Below are positions 1 to 12,530 of a stretch of DNA of 64,000 nucleotides, one piece after another. Numbering within the stretch: position 1 is the stretch's first letter; the number at the start of each line of letters is the position of its first letter. The stretch lies in contig JBOZIK010000001.1 of assembly GCA_051453625.1 (NCBI GenBank), forward strand, positions 283,087,121 through 283,151,120. The letters are read 5' to 3'. The notes under the pieces are model-generated. The model had not been told where the DNA came from, searched no databases, and saw nothing but the letters and a program-made list of their open reading frames with translations. The position numbers and the translations under genes are program-made. Origin of the DNA: Welwitschia mirabilis. Lineage: Eukaryota > Gnetophyta > Gnetopsida > Welwitschiales.

Positions 1-1746
1 AATTCTTATTTAGTAACCATGCCTACCTCAGATGTTGATGTATAAAATCAATTTTTAAAAATGAAGTTTAGGGTTTGAAATCCCTCATAAGAATATCTAC
101 TATGATCAATGAATAAGTGATGAGATAAATATTTTAACACATACTCCATCATGTTTTAGACATTTTTCCTAATATTGCTTGCCAAATTTATCATAGCATA
201 TAACACCTTTGAGGCTTATACAAGTATAAAATTAGTGCAAAAATTTAATTTATCATAAGTATTAGATATAAATACTTAAAACAAGTTTATCATGAATTTT
301 ATTAATTATAAAATGTATATTGTCCAACTTTATGTGTTTTCAGTGACTTTTTTTAAAGCATTCAAAGATTTCTATAATTAATGGGGATGGGTACATTATG
401 AAATGATCCACATATAATTTAGAATATTCTAGATATCTCCTAGAATAGCAATCATGAAAGATGGATGCATCAACATGAAAATGGTAAACAATCACTTTCC
501 ATTTGCATTTGCTTATGATTCCTTGAATTATTTAAATTTATATAAAACTATTTATTCTTTAAATGAATTTGTAACAAAATATTTTTTTATGTTTATGTTT
601 CACAATTATTTCATAATAGTTAATAGTTTATCTATGTATTATTAAGTAGTAAAAATCTTAGAAAATTGAATTGATTATATGAATTAAAGCATAGTGAGGC
701 CATAGTTTCATTGGGAAAAGAAGACTAGCAAAAATTCCAAACATCCCTATGCATGAAAAGAACTTTCTAATAATTTTTTTAATAACTTATGATATTTAAG
801 TTTTACTCAATCATTTTTAGAATAGGAAAGTACAAATATGATATTAGAAATGTACAAGAAAAAGCCAACTAAGGGAAATAACAAAATACTTAGTTAATAG
901 GTAATCTAAAGCCATGAAATCTAGATGAGAAAGATCTAAAATAGTTAAAATAAAAAGAAAATTAAAATAATTTACACTAAGTTAAAAAGAATCCTAAAAG
1001 AAGCAAGTATGAAGATGAAGTATTTCAATAATTTAATTAATCTATTTATCTTATACTCAACAAGATGACAATTGAGATGCCAACTTGGTTGAGGAAAACA
1101 ACAAAATGAACATCAAAATTATAAGCTTAAAGTTGGAAAATAAAAAGAAAGAAAAATACTTAGACTAAAATGTCATATATCTTCTTGAAACTTGCGGCAA
1201 ATTAGAGAAGAAAAAGGTGCATAAGGGATCTTTAGGAAAAATTGGATAAGGGCCAAGATCTATGTTAATAATCATGGATAAAAATGGGAAACGTAAAGAA
1301 GAGAATAAATAATATCAAACTTTTATCATTGTACCTAATAAAGGAAAACTTTTTAGAGTCCACTTTGTGAATCTTGAAATATTTTAAAAAGAAAGAAACT
1401 TTTGACATAAACGTTAAATCTAGAGAAGGAACTTTTTGGATGAAATTATTAAAGAAGAACCATCACCATGGCCAAAACCATGAAAGCTTTATTGAAACAA
1501 TATAATGAAGAAATATGAGATGTACTTAATATGTAACATTTTTTGAATTAAATATCAATTAGAGTTTTTAAATATATATTTGATTTAAAAATATTTTTAT
1601 AAAAACATTAAAAATCTCATTTTAAAATGAGGAACGTCATGAAAAAAAATACAGTTATAGAATGTACCTAAAAATAATAAGTTTAAAAAACTAGCAAAAT
1701 AATGTCTTTATCCAAAAATGTGGTAGTTCACCTTATAATAGTAGTT

Positions 1747-1749
<3 letters not shown>
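1..1749. other. AT-rich decayed DNA, no gene seen
   Basis: No ORF here resembles a known protein, and CpG is almost absent (none seen in the first 600 bases). A box-B-like word, GGGTTTGAAATCCC, at about 68-81 recalls the 3' half of a tRNA-derived repeat, but no clear box A pairs with it. The 63-residue ORF at 454-645 is low-complexity and looks like chance. Confidence 0.6.

Positions 1750-1782
<33 letters not shown>
1750..1782. repeat. (AT)n microsatellite
   Basis: An uninterrupted run of about 16 AT dinucleotides lies in AT-rich DNA. A simple repeat such as this is expected to vary in length between individuals. Confidence 0.95.
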
Positions 1783-1786
<4 letters not shown>

Positions 1787-1949
1787 GACATGGCATAAGC
1801 AAGATAAGAATGGTACAATTTCTATGAGAAGAATTAAGTTTTGACAGAACTTGTTTTCTAAAAGTCTTCTTTATTAAGGGATTAATGGTTTAGTATAAGA
1901 GTCTACTTTTATGCTGAATATAAAAAGGATGATGTTTGAAGCCCATTCT

Positions 1950-2090
1950 ATGCTATTAGGACAATATGGCTTATAAATGATAAAATACATTAGGCACATG
2001 CAAATTATACGCCCCTACCAATGCAGGGTTTTGAACTCAGGACTTCATGTTCAATATGTCCAAGACTTTACCATTATGGTAATCGATCTT
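1950..2090 (-). repeat. tRNA-derived SINE relic
   Basis: Read on the minus strand, a box-A-like stretch (ATTACCATAATGGTAAAGTC, 2064-2083) is followed about 25 bases later by a box-B-like stretch (GAGTTCAAAACCC, 2026-2038). This is the spacing of the internal RNA polymerase III promoter of a tRNA. The sequence then runs into a non-tRNA body with no CCA end, which fits a SINE head better than a tRNA gene. The family was not identified and the 3' end is not defined. Confidence 0.55.
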
Positions 2091-3639
2091 AAATAACTTC
2101 CTAATATGTTCTTGATAAAACCCTAATAGAAAATAAAAATGAGTTAAAAAACCCTATGTGTTTTAAAATTACTTAAAAAAATCAAAATGCATGAACTAGC
2201 AATAAGTTTATGAATAGAAACTAAGATAAACAATAAGACAGTTCCTTAATAAGAATAAAATTAAGCATTAAATTTTGGATATCAGTCGTAAAAAATTAGA
2301 GTATGTCATTTTTTATGCAAATTGTCATTATTTAGATATATATCTATCCAATAACCATTAAAAAATAAGTTGTTCATGAAGGAATTTAGAATATTGACAA
2401 AGTAGATCTTATAAGAACATTTGGGAAGAAGAAATCCTCCTAACTTAAACCTCATTATCTACAAAGATTAATTCAACATTTCTAAAATCATAGATAACAG
2501 CAATAATGGTATTTTCTTACTGGATGAATAAGCCTCATATCAAAAGGAGTTTTCTTAATATAAAATATTCCTTACTCTTTGGTCTTATCATTTAGTAGCA
2601 GAAAAAAAACATGATAGTTAATTATTAAGAAATAACCTTAATTCTACAAAGATTAAAGTATATAGTAAGATTAAAATTAAGTTTTAATTTATCACTTCTA
2701 TCATGAAGCGAATAAAAAATAAGTAAGTTAATACATATTCCATGGCTAAGTTACCCTTTGTTATTATCACAGATAGTATGCATTCTATGTAAAACTAGAG
2801 AGAGGTAAAAAATTGAATATTAAACGATAACTAATTAAGAAAAATTAATAAGTAAATATGATTTTTTTAATTTCTTTAAAGTTAAGTGAAACTTAAATGG
2901 GTTACTGATTTAGCTACAAACACATTTTGATAGCCATTTAAAGGGTCTTGGCTTAGGCCATTGATTAGTTGTTATTTAAAGAGAGAAATAGACATAGTCT
3001 TTGGAAACAATTAACTTTGATTCAGGTTTCTAAAATATGTTTTATACTTCATTCTGAGGATCTAAGAGTGATAATTATAAAGCATATTATTTAAAAAAAA
3101 AATTGGATTTGCAAGGCATCCATTCAAACTCACTAAAAAATATTTATTTTTGAACCCAAAAGATAAATAAAAATACAAATCAAACAAATATCCTAAAAGA
3201 TAAGAATATCATCTTTTTCCTTTTGTAGGTTCCTATGTTTGGAAGCAAGTAGCATGGAAGCTTCTTCTTATCCAAAAGCATGAGCAACACCGTCCTATCT
3301 TTGTTGGTTGAGACCCATATCATGTTATGAGTTATGTTTTCTTGTTGAGCAAGTTCGAAATATAATAATGAAAAAAATATTAAACCGTCCATTATATTTA
3401 TTAATTAACATCATATCCTATTGTGAAAATGGCATCTTTCCTAAGTGATGAAACTATTATTATAATAATGAAAAACATTGAACCGTCCATTATCTTTTAT
3501 TAGCTAAAATCCATATAATATTATCAAAAGTTATCATCCATTGAGCCCTAGCTTAAAAAATGACAAAAAAAGGTTAAAAGTGCAACATAAAGTATATGTT
3601 ATAATGTCATAAAAGGATCATAGGAATGGCTTCTACATA
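2091..3639. other. AT-rich decayed DNA, no gene seen
   Basis: Short ORFs only (for example 3180-3392 on the minus strand), none recognisable. A short duplication is visible: 'aaccgtccattat' occurs near 3382 and again near 3481, each after an 'aataatgaaaaa' stretch, so a segment of roughly 100 bp was probably tandemly duplicated. Confidence 0.5.
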
Positions 3640-4140
3640 CCTTAAAGGGTCACACAAACTAGGGTTTTAATAAAGGTTGGTGATGATATCATCACTAAAT
3701 ATGCCATTTGTTGATGACATGCAATGTCATTCCCAGAGGTTTATCTAAAAAAGAACATCAAGGCATGTTCTTCTAACCTTAGTTTTCATCCCCAGGGCTT
3801 CCTTGCTAACATCATTTAAGGTGACAAAGATGGTGATGGGGACATGAAATGGACAAGGAGAAAAGGACACAATAGCATGAACATCTCAACAAAATTGCAA
3901 CAAGGGGGAGCAGAGGAAGATGAGAATGATCTCCCAAGGATCCATGCTTATTCCACTCATGGCAGAGCACATGGACTTTGCCAACTTTCATACCAAATAC
4001 AAACCCCTTTCAACAACCAAATACCCTAACCAAATTTTTTAAAGCAATTTTGTTGTAAAGTTTGCTATAAAGTAATCTCTAGAGGAATCCTAAGTCCACA
4101 AAAGCAACCTAAGACGTGGTACAACACCTTAAGTTGTGGA
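3640..4140. other. Less decayed, non-repeat-like segment upstream of a CpG-rich island
   Basis: Base composition is clearly less AT-rich than on either side. A 61-residue ORF at 3844-4029 on the plus strand matches nothing I know. A perfect 16-base palindrome, GTGATGATATCATCAC, lies at 3680-3695. I see no splice-consistent exon chain. This could be gene-flanking DNA, a pseudogene or a younger repeat. Confidence 0.35.
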
Positions 4141-4640
4141 ATTAGTAGAGGCAAAGTCAATATTCGCTCAATACGGAAGGTGTATTAGGCCTGAAAAACG
4201 CATTAACCCTTAATTAATGATTAATGAGATATATTATTGAGGATGACGCAATCGAAGGATGTTGCTTAAACCGACGAAGAATAAATACGTTTTGTCGAGG
4301 GGAAGGTGACGACCGAAAACGCGCATTACACGTAACTCTGTCACCCTTTTGTCGCGCCGTTGATATCGACATGCAAAGCCTCGGCCGTCGATCCTTCGCG
4401 TACGTCCAAACACCAAAGGACAAAAATATTTTCTCAAAACAATAATAAATAATTTTGGCGTTCGTACGCCGACCATTTCTTTTTCATTTTCTAAGTATAG
4501 TTGTAATTTTAACGTTTCTTTAATTCGTTTTTAAAATATTTTAAGAGGCGTGTCGGTTACTCAACCATGCATGGCGTGGAAGGCATTTGCATGCGGGGGT
4601 GGCAAACTCATCCATCAACTTTTTCGCTTTTCGTTACATG
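4141..4640. promoter_or_regulatory. CpG-rich island, possible unmethylated regulatory DNA
   Basis: I count about 36 CpG dinucleotides in this half kilobase, while most kilobases of the window have fewer than five. Three overlapping ORFs (plus 4224-4445; minus 4214-4423 and 4234-4476) are probably a by-product of the higher GC content; none is recognisable. The segment holds a perfect short hairpin GGCGT-TCGT-ACGCC (4457-4470), a seed-type RY word CATGCATG (4566-4573) and a second TGCATGC (4588-4594). In plants CpG is lost where DNA is methylated, so survival here means either an unmethylated functional element or a recent arrival. No coding gene adjoins it visibly. Confidence 0.45.
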
Positions 4641-6030
4641 TCTAGTCATATCCTTTGATTTATTGTTAATACTTCATTATTAATTGGTTAACTAAAATTT
4701 GAAAAGTATTACAAGGAAATGCTTTTTTATTTTATTGTATTTGTCCTTTTTCTTCTTGGTCATATCCTGCCATGTTTGTGTTAGCTTGCACATTTGTCTT
4801 CTCTTGTTGATATTTCTCATGCCTTTGCTTAAAAAAAGGGGTTTGCAGGCACCACGCTCGTTATAATTCATAATAAATTAAAGGTGCCTTTTAACTTAAG
4901 CATCTACCGTTTTGTTTTTGCATGATTCTCATTTTTTCATGTGGATTTTAGCTGCTTCACACATGTATCCTCTGTCCTCTGAAGAGACAAAAGAAAAAGT
5001 CACAGATTTGGGAGCTGGATGATCCACCATGAGAAGCATTGGATGATCTATCTTATTGTTCGATGTGTTAACTAGAGTCCTCCTCCAATCATACAATATG
5101 CCTTCCCCATAACAGTTAAGTGTATTGGTTGAAGTTAAACAATCTCTTGTTTATCCCAAAAGCAACCAAGTCAACCACTTCTGACAATAAAAGAGCATAG
5201 AGAGAAAATAAATGTTATTAAAATTGAGTTTAACTGTCAGTAATTTTTGAATTTCAAAGAGCTTAGTGTGTGTGATGAAAATTAGAATAGGTAGTGTGGC
5301 ATTGAATTGTTGAGCTACTATGATGCATGCACTTAATAATGTCAAGAATTGTACATTAACAAGAGCACATAGTCATACTTTTTTAATATTCCATTTCATT
5401 TTAAAGTAATCTTTCTAGACAATCTCATTATGTATCATGTTTAACAAAGGCTTTGTAAGGTATGGTTCAAACTCGTGGCCTTGCAAATGGAGAATGAGTG
5501 TTCCACCAATTGGATTTCTATCCCATTAGCTTTTTTCTAAAATATTTTAATTATGATATCAATAGTTTGTATCATTTTATCATTAATATAAATATGAAAA
5601 GTTATAATAATTTGATACATATAGAAAGTAAATTTGACTCTAATCACCATTACTATTGTGATTATTATGATAAAGAAAAATCTATGATGAAGCCAATGAG
5701 TAAAGCATATGGATGACTATCTAAAACGAGTACCATATGCAGATGGATCCTACAAAGAAATTTTAACAAGATTAATCTAATCCGATTACTTTAGTTTCTT
5801 ATTTGGCTAATATCTTTTTTTTTTGTTTTTTAAAACAATGCAGATACAAGCATGGTCATTAATTCATGTATTTTCTTCTAGCTAATTTACTTGCATAAAA
5901 ATGCTGTGAGAATAAGATCATTGAAAACGATATATTTTAGGCCTTTTTATTATCTTAATAAACTCCAACATAATAAATAGACAAATGTTGTGAAACAATG
6001 TAAGGGATAGAACTCTCACAAATTAAATGT
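4641..6030. other. AT-rich DNA with one tRNA-like relic, no gene seen
   Basis: No recognisable coding sequence. On the minus strand around 5462-5520 a GAGTTTGAACC word (box-B-like) follows a short GC-containing stretch, suggesting a decayed tRNA-derived repeat. The 72-residue ORF at 5498-5716 is low-complexity. Confidence 0.4.
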
Positions 6031-6036
6031 AAGGTT

Positions 6037-6930
6037 TTTAAGTCTTGATGATATGAATGTTGGGGTAAGTATCATTAATTATTGAATATTTAATATTAGT
6101 ACAAAAGAACTTAGAAACAAAAAGAGGGTGGTGAATAAATAATTCTTCTAGAAGTTACAACTTAAAGATAAATTACTACCTTTAAAACTTTAGTAAAAAT
6201 AAAAATTAAAAATATAACATGCTTGGATTTATAGTGGTTCATTAGGTAAGACCTATATGGCATTAAATTAGCCTATTAAAATAATACTAGTTTGTTAACT
6301 TTCTAAAGGTGAAATATTTACAATGCACTTGATAGCTTATAATAAGTTTATTTTCTTGAACCTGACATTATTATTTTGAGTTTCTAAAAAGGAGGCACTT
6401 CTATTACTACCATAAAACACACAAGTAAGTTATTAGATTAGAAGAAACTTTTCTTATCTTACAAAGTTAGGTTTGTAAACTCTCGATTATCTAAAAAGTG
6501 TTATATAAACTGTTTACCAAAAAGCTTTCTAATTATATCTTTATTATTTAAGAAACTATGATAAAATTGGGTATGGAACCTTATGCCAATCTTTAGTCTA
6601 TTATATAATGGAGTTTTCAAGAAGAACTCTATGGATAATCTCTATTGGTCTTCTTTCATATTAATGTTATAAGGCCATGATGATGTTATTCACCTTTTAA
6701 AATTATTCTACATACTTGGCCTTTTTTAGGTGTACATTGATAACTTCATTTCTAAAATAATTCTCTACTTATTTAGCTAAATTTTTTCATATGCAAAATC
6801 TATTTAGATTATATTTACCATTTGATGTTAAACTAATTTCTCTTGTGTAGTGAAAATTATTACATCTTGTGTGTAGATGAGATTGAGTTTTTGAGGGTGA
6901 AAGAATTGAACCAAAATGTACTAAAAAAAT
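6037..6930 (-). mobile_element. Copia LTR relic, minus orientation, with decayed primer-binding site
   Basis: At 6058 the sequence starts TGTTGGGG and soon reads AGAGGGTGGTGAATAA. This is the reverse complement of the 'TTCACC...CTCT' ending seen on the other copia LTRs here (8112-8142). A phrase about 'TTTATAGTGGTTC' at 6229-6241 is also shared with the LTR near 59.9 kb. Immediately left, 6037-6057 resembles a reverse-complemented initiator-Met primer-binding site with several substitutions. The right limit is not defined; it may abut the plus-strand LTR beginning near 6.93 kb. No gag could be read to its left. Confidence 0.5.
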
Positions 6931-7445
6931 AGCTGAGTTATGTTAACCTTTAGTTGGGGTCGACTGAATCCTAAAGGGGTCGACCACACCTGAAGCAATT
7001 ACAAGAAAAATAAATTAAACTCAGAGGAGTCAACTGGATTCTAATGAGGTCAACCAAACCTGTAACTTAAAGGATTAGTGTCCCTAGACCGAATGGCAAG
7101 GGGTCGACAATATTTTTATGGGGTCGATCGGATTTGAGGACCTGACAAACAGTAATTTTAGACTAAGAGACAAGGGGTCGACCAGACTAGGATTAATCAG
7201 ATTCAAATGGGATATACCGGACTTCAAAAAGCCTAGGGTGACCAAAGTATTCTCTCGAGTGACCTATGTAATTCACGGCACCATATAAGGTCAACTAGAT
7301 TTTTGTGGGGTCAACTAGATGACACAGAAAAGAAATTTATCTAAATGTTATGTATCCATTTCCTAGCTGTTACTTAGATGTTTTCTAGCCATTTATAGCC
7401 GTTGAAGGTGCAATTCATTTGTAATAAATCCTAATAGCCTTCCAT

Positions 7446-7454
7446 TATAAATAG
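7446..7454 (+). promoter_or_regulatory. LTR TATA box
   Basis: TATAAATAG sits just downstream of the GTCGAC-word array, at the expected U3/R position for LTR transcription. Confidence 0.6.
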
Positions 7455-7734
7455 CTAGGCAATAGATGACCTAGAGACCTTTTTGGTACTATTCAAATTC
7501 AGCATAATCATTGTGGATCTGAAAGATCAAGTTGTATTTTCATTGGCATATCATAGTATTGCTTCACATCTGAGTGAGGAGATCTATCTTTGGCAAAAGA
7601 GCTTCACTCACAATTAGATCTAAGAGCTTCATCACTGTGATCTATTAGAGAAGAGCTTAATTCATTGTACTACTATCAAACATGTGATATTTGAGTAATC
7701 AAAGCATCATCACATCACATCCATTACTTTCATA

Positions 7735-7836
7735 GGTTGAGACTTAGCCAACAAAAGTTTGTTGTTAAGGTTGAGACTTAGCTTGCAAAAGTCCATTATC
7801 AAGATTGAGACTTAGCCTATAAAAGTTTGCTTGTAA
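7735..7836 (+). repeat. Three 34-bp tandem units inside LTR U5
   Basis: Units start at 7735, 7769 and 7803, each opening with (G)(G/A)TTGAGACTTAGC and containing a 'CAAAAGT' or 'TAAAAGT' word. The same three units occur in the related LTR at 13081-13182 with identical spacing, so the array predates the divergence of the two LTR copies. Confidence 0.85.
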
Positions 7837-8142
7837 GGGTTACAGGTGAACCTGGTAAGACTTGTGGAGTAACAGAGATTCAAGATCAAGCTTTTGAGAA
7901 GCTGATCATCAATAGTGAAGTAGGGGAGTTTCAAACCACTATAAATCTTGCATGCATCAAAATTAGTATTTTATGTTTTTCTGTCTTTTTTATTCTTTAC
8001 TTTCAGTTTCTTATTTCTATATGCACATTCTTAATTTCATTATTTTTATATGCAAATTATGATTAGATAGTTTTAATTTGTTTTAAGCATAAGTTTTTAA
8101 AAGAACCTATTCACCCCCCCTCTAGGGTTCTTGATCCTATCA

Positions 8143-9529
8143 CCCTTGTCTATATACTAGATTCTTTCTTAGCTTTATTTCTTAGTTTAAGTTATGAGAC
8201 TACTTGATCATATTTAACTTTATTTATGTTTGACTTTCATAAGTGTTACCATGATAAAGTAATTCTTTGCTTTGGGTTTTTATGTGATAAATATTATATT
8301 TAGTTAATCTTAAGATATTCCAATATCTATAATCAATATCCTTAGTTATTTTATGAAATGATCTCAATTATATTAGTTTGATGCTTGCTTTTAGCCATAT
8401 ACTTTATTATCTTATCATTTTAATGATTAATCAATGCTATCAAAAATGGAAAGACTAAGTCAATGGAAAAGAATAAAGAAATGAAAAGCAAAAGGGAAAA
8501 ATATGGGGGCAGAAAAAAAGAAAAATAAAAATAAAAATGAATCACCCTCTTGCAATTATACCAAGATGTACTACTACAAGCATACTAGGGCAAGCTTTCC
8601 GGAGAGGAGACTTTGCTAGTATAATATGGTAGCTGTGGGAACTTTACCAAAGAATTAGCTAACCATGATCTAGCTTTGACTTGTGAGTCCTTATTCTCTT
8701 AGCAATAATTGCACTCCCCTCATCATGATGAACGGTATTGTTCAACACCCCATTGACTAAAAGCTCTCATCACTCTAAGGCATAGACTTCGAGAGAATAT
8801 GAGTCTATTGATCATTGGATGATATCTCATCAAATTACTATGGTTGTCATAGCTAAAGAGGGATTGAATTATAATCCAAACATGACTTGATACCTTGCTA
8901 AACATAGCCATTAGATATTATCATTATCACTACCCTTTTGAATGGTACTCTATGGTGTTCTACATTAAATTATGCATTCCTATAGTAAGTAGCTTTATAA
9001 CCTTACTAAGAAATTTTACTAAGTTTAAATTTTAGTCAAAAGTTTAATCTTCTTCATGTTCTATCTTATCCATTTTTCTTTTGTCTTATCTTAGTTTGTT
9101 AATTTATCTTATCAAAGTCATTTTTCTCACCTTCTCCAAAATAATGTTTAGGATTTTGTCATTTTTTAGTCCACTTGTTACAATTTTCATCACTCGAATA
9201 TTATACATAAAATCAAATTGACTTTTGCTTGACCATCATTTTGCAAGATAGTATTGATACTCTTCTTCCCTTTAATAATATCTTTTTTTATAGCCTCATC
9301 TGTCACTTAACCTTGTAATCATAAAATATTACCCTACTTCACCTTTTCTTCATGACTTATGCAACTTTTCTATGTTGTTAAACTTAATGATTTATAACAT
9401 ACATCAATTTTACTTTTTTTTTCATAGATATATTTCACATGTTGTACTCTTAATTTTAAATGATGTACATGTTTTTGAGTTTCTTTTTGTTAGTTGGCTC
9501 GCAACTTGTTATGCTTACTTTGTTAGGGA
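8143..9529. other. Unclassified decayed DNA
   Basis: The sequence after the LTR end (CCCTTGTC...) has no primer-binding site and no readable gag. 8470-8940 is less AT-rich but matches nothing I recognise; the 62-residue minus ORF at 8723-8911 is probably chance. Confidence 0.5.
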
Positions 9530-10330
9530 CTGACAAATGCTAAGTGTATGGCTATATTATGATGCAAACTTGTTTAATATACTTGTAAAGTACATTTTTA
9601 GGTCCTATTGACAGGTTTTTCTAGTGATTTACACAAATTATACAAAGCTTTTATATAGGTCAAAAGATATAATAATTTTCTAAATAAGAAGCCATTTTTG
9701 AATAATTATGAGCCAAATTAATGTGATAAAGATATATTGGTCATCCTCTATGTCATAGGAATGACAAAGGAGATGACAATCAGAAAAGTATGGTTGTCCT
9801 CTGTGTCATGAGGATGATGATTGGGATGACAGTTAAGATTTTCAACACATGCTAAGCATTAGTTGGCAGATAGGATATTGTTCTCTATGTCATGAGGATG
9901 ACATAATGGACAATAGTCAAAATTATTTGTAAGCTTAATTAAATTGTTATGAAAGAGGATTTAACTTATACCTCTTTATTTCACATCCTTTAGTGACCTA
10001 TCCCAACCTACAAATAGATCCTTTCAGAGCCTATTCAAAATCATCTATTATCATTTACATTCTTATGATGATTAGAGATTGTTAGAGGTAAGGAAATACA
10101 TCCTACTTATAAGAATAACCACCTTGGTGTTAGGCAGTGAATCTTCCATTGAGAAGTTAATGTTGTAAGTGGATGTAATTCAATTTCATTAAAAAAAGTA
10201 TTGGTTAAATTAAAATATTTTTAAATGTTTTATTTTTCTTTCTTATGGCTTATCTTAATTGCAATTTAAGTGACATAAATTTGTAATTGAAATAAGTTAT
10301 AAGGACTAATCTAAGTGACAGTTCGAAGTC
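9530..10330 (+). mobile_element. Probable LTR fragment with GTCATCCTC/GAGGATGAC words
   Basis: Between 9745 and 9912, words such as GTCATCCTC and (A/G)AGGATGAC alternate in inverted pairs around 'TGTCAT'. That is the style of the palindromic word arrays in the U3 of the other LTRs here. Downstream (10129-10164) is a 'CTTGGTGTTAGGCAGTGAATC..CCATTGAGAAG' type stretch followed by a 'TTGTAAGTGG' stretch, the kind of text I associate with copia U5 regions. No PBS, PPT or coding domain adjoins it, so class and ends are uncertain. Confidence 0.35.
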
Positions 10331-12430
10331 TAATTAATTCATTGCATTAGAATTGCATTCATTACATTGCATTTCATTCCAGTACATTACATTTTATCTT
10401 CATCTTTGCATTATTTAATTTTATTTCCTTTAAAGCAAAATTTTAAAATATATCATTCTTCTCTTTTTAAAGCAATTTTTCATATTTTCTTTTATAAGTC
10501 TTCTCTAAGTATATGATATTTAGATTGATCCCACTATACAAATATGTATTATATGCAGTTAGATTATTGGCTTTTTAGATGTTGTAAGTTAAATTCGATC
10601 TTTAGAATATTGGAATTAGAAGTACAAATATGCATCACAACATTGACAATGGTAAAATTAGTATACAAATAATGCATCATAATCTATTTAATTATAAACA
10701 TAAGTGGTCAATACTTTAGATACTCAAAATTAAAAATAAAAATAAAATATTTTAATGATCCATGACAAAATGATGCATCTCACTATACATAAGAGCTCAT
10801 TCATAGGAATAATAGATAACAAAATACAATTTTATCTCTTTTCTTATTGCTCCTTCACTTAAGGTCTCTAGATCTTACTATAGGTTTATCCTTCTGGTAA
10901 TTTTGACTTTGGTAGTTTCACTTAATATAAAGATGATTATGCTATCATTGTTGCTTCTTAGCTTCTTTGGAAGCATAAATGTAGCATAAGTTTTGGAAAT
11001 AAAGTTTCCTTTATCTCCATGTTATATTTTAAAATGTTAAAGCATATTGTAGAATTAATTAAAGCCCATAGTTTTAAAAATAGTAGCATAGTGTACATGT
11101 AAAATAAATTGTTTTTATTACATCTGTAATGCACTATTAATGCATCAGACAATTTGAGAAAGGTATCCTATGAAATCAATGAAGCATAATCAATCATGAA
11201 TAACCATAATGATCTTCATATGTTTTAAGCTTAATAGGTTATAATCTAGAACATTTAAAATATTTTTTTAGAAATTAGAATGGTAGATCCTCTATCATAG
11301 GTAACAATATCATTTATGTTGAGCTTTTTTCCATTATTGATGCTATTAGAATAATATTTCATGGTATTGACATGAAGACAAAAGCTCAAAAAGCCTTCAT
11401 TATCTCATAGTTTAAGTCACTCATTTAGAAAACTCTTAAGAAAATAGGTAGAATCTATTAAAGAAAAGATCTTTTCCATCTTTTTGATGATAGATATTTT
11501 TCATATTAACGTACTTTACCATGAAAGGGTATTTTGACAAGACAAATGTGCTTTATTTTCATTTTTTTGTAGCCATGTTGGATGAGTTTTAGATATATTT
11601 TTATTTTTTCTTTTGGATTCATTACATTATTCTCTTCAAAGTGAAAAATTTATGCATGAAGGATTTCTTTAACTTCTTCACTAGCATAGATTCTAAATTA
11701 ATGTTGTAACCCTTGCATGGTAAGACATTCCCTATAGCCTTTTCTAGAAATAGCTTTCATGGAATTCTCTAAAGTATATGAAGAATGATGAAGAATGTGG
11801 CCTCCTTATTCCACAATAGTACATTAATAATGTATCTTCATACATAAGTATAGAATATGAACTAGAGATTCAATAGTAGAAATATTATGAAGAATGAATA
11901 GCACAGCATGTAGAAGATGAAGAAGAGGAATAAGATCTAAGTAAAGAGCTAATGGAAGTCACCCATTTCTTAAATCTCTTCATCAAAAAGTATGGTAGAA
12001 GTGAATATAGATTTTTTTTATTAATCCTTTAAGTTATTCTAGTTTGAAACCCTTTTTGATTAGAATTGAAAAAATGATCTTATTAAATAGGATGCTCATA
12101 TTTGGAGGTTTGAATATTAACATGATTACTATTGTGCCTAAAAGAATAGATTCTAAATCTATGATGTACCTCTTTAATGCTGGATTTTTTTTGCTTATAA
12201 TAGAATTTATCATTTCTTAAAACAAAATATATAGCATGTAAGATGATGTATTAACCATCATAAATTAACATGATAATACTAACGTGTTTAAACATTTTGA
12301 CTTTACAATTTGAAGCATGTGCTAATACACCTTATGTTAATCTAAAACTATTATAAAAATTTTAATTAGTAAATCCATATTTAGTAGTACTAGAGTTGAG
12401 TTATTATTAATGTAATAAATAATAAGGTCA
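10331..12430. other. Unclassified AT-rich DNA
   Basis: No domain could be read on either strand. 11.8-12.0 kb contains purine-rich GAA/GAT runs that translate to an acidic stretch on the plus strand, interrupted by stops. This might be a gag or spacer relic but is not assignable. Confidence 0.4.
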
Positions 12431-12530
12431 NNNNNNNNNNNNNNNNNNNNNNNNNNNNNNNNNNNNNNNNNNNNNNNNNNNNNNNNNNNNNNNNNNNNNN
12501 NNNNNNNNNNNNNNNNNNNNNNNNNNNNNN
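12431..12530. other. Assembly gap (100 N)
   Basis: Exactly 100 N, a conventional placeholder for a gap of unknown size. The flanks share no sequence. Confidence 0.98.

Larger units (their letters stand above)
6931..8142 (+). mobile_element. Copia LTR, plus orientation (solo or orphan)
   Basis: The U3 part (6950-7330) carries repeated GGGGTCGAC-type words. A TATA box follows (7446-7454), then a U5 containing three 34-bp tandem units, and the end is a C-run plus TCTAGGGTTCTTGATCCTATCA, closing in CA at 8141-8142. From about 7528 it aligns along its length with 12866-13453, which is followed by a primer-binding site; this copy is not, so it is a solo or 3' LTR. The left end was not located. It is Sirevirus-like by its word-rich U3 and its C-rich 3' end. 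Confidence 0.7.

Noticed and set aside
1100-1500. Possible gypsy integrase C-terminal relic on the plus strand
   Set aside because: A loose 'IRDL.EKLDKGQDL' type resemblance to the end of gypsy pol was noticed, but spacing and flanking motifs do not support it.
4214-4476. Three overlapping ORFs of 69-80 codons on both strands as possible genes
   Set aside because: They overlap on opposite strands in a CpG-rich patch where stop codons are rarer by composition. None has a recognisable motif, and no coding bias separates one frame from the others.
7735-7836. Centromeric or satellite DNA
   Set aside because: Only three 34-bp units, found at the same place in two LTR copies; it is an internal LTR feature.
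9745-9912. CRISPR-like array
   Set aside because: The repeated GTCATCC/GGATGAC words are short, imperfect, inverted in pairs and irregularly spaced. This is eukaryotic DNA; LTR word array is the better reading.
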